This document shows, piece by piece, positions 62,002 through 64,000 of a stretch of DNA of 64,000 nt. The translations under genes were made by a program, and so were the position numbers. The notes under the pieces are model-generated. The model ran no database searches. It was not told where the DNA came from and was given only the letters and a program-made list of their open reading frames with translations. Position 1 is the stretch's first letter; every line of letters begins with the position of its first letter. Source of the stretch: Amia ocellicauda (taxonomy: Eukaryota; Chordata; Actinopteri; Amiiformes; Amiidae). Location of the stretch: positions 17,590,520 through 17,654,519 of the forward strand of contig NC_089868.1 of NCBI RefSeq assembly GCF_036373705.1, read 5' to 3'.

Positions 62002-64000
62002 CAAACCATGGCCTTAGGAACTACTATATGTCCTAATGTAGTTGTATCTCCTTCTCCAGTCTTAATTTTGTGGTTTAATTATTAGTAAAGAAGAAATCAC
62101 ATAGATCTGTTTTCATCCCCCTGAACATCTCAGCGGCACATTCACAGAATGAAAATAAAATGGCATGCTTGCTTAGAGAGTGCAAGGAGAGGGAAAGTGG
62201 AAAACTAAATAAAATCTGAATCAATTACAAACTTCTGTGTTCAGCAGCACAGCTGCATTAAAACAAATACAGGAGTTAAATTCTAAGATTTATCACTCAT
62301 GTTAATATAAATGTAGTGCATAGTTATTTTTTATGTTTACAAAATCTCAGGGGCTTTTCACTGTGGTTTACAAGTCTTGTCTAAAGGCTCTGTGAATAGA
62401 ACACGGATTCTAAATAAAATTTAGTATAGTGTATAATCGCTTTTTCAATCCATAACAAAAACAGGAAGCTACTGAAGAGGCTGACAAACAAACTAACAGT
62501 GATCTCTCAATGCAGCAGATCATATGAAAATCACACATACTCAACTGATACAAACATCTACAGTGAAATATAAATAAATTGTGGAATGTATGACCCCTGC
62601 CATAATACTAATTCAAGTGTAATCTTTATGCAAATTGTGGTTAATATAAAAGGCTGGATGAGGACAATATGGTGGTAATAAATACTGTCGGTTTCAGTGC
62701 AATAAAACACAACCCTATCTGAGTATTTCAGAGAAATAAAACAAAGTCCAAAGACAGATAAGAACAGAAATACCATACCATATAGTTGTACTGGTAAAAT
62801 ACAAACCACAATATTTAAATGTATTGCTTTAAACAAGGAAGACTGTAATCCCTCCATTTGAGCTATATATAGCAATAACAGAGATAACTAAACAGTCCCC
62901 ACACTTCCACACTTGACCCTTGATATTTGTTTTAGTGGTCTCTTATAGTATGTGATCTTTTAAATCAGTAATTGTAGATGAATATGTTATGACCATTATG
63001 AAAATGTGTTTAAATCAGGAACAGCTGGAGTTTTTAAGCCTATGGCTTATGGCAAATGGTCCATTTTCATCAAGGCTCCTCAAAATCGAAAGCATGTCAA
63101 ATTATAATTATATTTTAAAGTAGCTTCTTTTCATAAAGCAACTCCTTAAAAATCCTGGTGCTAGAAATAAGAAAGTACCCTATAGGTTCTACCTTGGAGC
63201 TGACATCTTCATTCAAATAGATTTTATGTGGAAGTATTTTTCACAGAAATAAGTTGGTATTGGTTTAAAAGTAAGAGTTTTATTTTCCCTTCTAAATTAC
63301 AGTTAAGGTAAAATATGATGGATGTCTTAGCCAATCACAGATACAGAAGCCGGAGAAATACAATTTTTAAAAAGTCAGTGGCAGTACAAAATCCCGGAAA
63401 GCCTTGTTTTGCATTTAATTAAAATAGTAATTGTTTTTCTTTCCACATCAATAATGACGTTTAGACATCTACAATACCCAGTGGTACAGCCCCCATTCCA
63501 ATTCCATTACCGAAACTGTCCTTTAACATTCTAATCTGCACTTAAAGGTCATGCTGATAAATTCACCTATCAGGGTAAAAGCAAGAGGCACCACCCACTG
63601 AAGTAAACAACGACACAGCTCTTATGAAAACACAACAGAGCACAGAAGAGACAGCTCTTGAAATGAAAAGAAACGGGCGTTTCAGAATGGCAGGAGACCA
63701 GTGGATCGATGCTCAAGTGACAACTACAATTATAGTCTCTCCTGAATTTAGGGGATTTGAAATCAGTATTACAGTTATGCCTAAACCTGCACTTACTAAC
63801 ACAGAAACACAAAAACTATACATAATACTTTTAAAAGCTTATTCGTTCTCTCTAAACACCGGTGTACAAAAAGGCGTTCATAACAAATCAGAGTTCAAGG
63901 CTCACAGATTTCTCCAGCTGTAGACAATACAGTTAATAAACATCTGTATTCACAACAGGCCATGTTTATTCTTTATGTGTCATTTAACCAGAAGAGTTGA
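62002..64000. other. BTBD19 intron, distal part
   Basis: AT-rich sequence to the window edge. Minus-strand search by eye found no exon resembling a BTB domain, so those exons are placed outside the window. The open stretch at 63624-63923 on the plus strand has no family resemblance. Confidence 0.5.

Noticed and set aside
62002..64000. Search for the BTB-domain exons of BTBD19
   Set aside because: No minus-strand segment resembling the BTB core was seen; the exons are taken to lie outside the window.
1..64000. CRISPR arrays, operons, phage or prokaryotic systems
   Set aside because: No regularly spaced direct repeats, compact gene clusters or bacterial signals; the sequence is vertebrate nuclear DNA.

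Overview
This window looks like nuclear DNA of a ray-finned fish. It is AT-rich, with short protein-coding exons separated by long introns, many microsatellites, a Tc1/mariner transposon and other fish-type interspersed repeats. There is no prokaryotic gene organisation, and the long open frames are mostly chance. Species cannot be named from the sequence.

Three genes can be supported, all on the minus strand. (1) At 845-1000 is the first coding exon of EIF2B3 (eIF2B gamma); the rest of that gene lies to the left of the window. (2) From 5458 to at least 32230 runs a 19-exon chain for a leucine-rich-repeat (LRR) protein that I cannot assign to a named family. LRRs are followed by an LRR cap, a helical domain and a long basic Arg/Ser-rich tail. 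All but one of the internal junctions keep phase. Its 5' end is unresolved somewhere in 32-51 kb. (3) From 51920 to 60223 are the last four coding exons of BTBD19, which carry the BACK-type part and the conserved C-terminus; the BTB-domain exons must lie to the right of the window.

Mobile and repeat DNA: an almost intact Tc1/mariner element of DD36E type (56755-57977) lies in a BTBD19 intron, with perfect inverted ends and one transposase frameshift. A 308-bp hAT-type MITE with a perfect 8-bp target duplication is at 37845-38152. A decayed non-LTR reverse-transcriptase fragment is at about 36830-37180. A 1.34-kb palindromic element (60662-62001) has a tRNA-Asp-like sequence in its spacer. A dispersed vertebrate repeat is at about 28350-28530, and there are several AT, AG, TG and ATT microsatellites.

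The genes do not form a pathway. EIF2B3 acts in translation initiation, BTBD19 is a BTB-BACK protein of unclear role, and the LRR gene is uncharacterised. The most interesting item is the LRR gene, in the interval between BTBD19 and EIF2B3 where, from memory, human has PTCH2.
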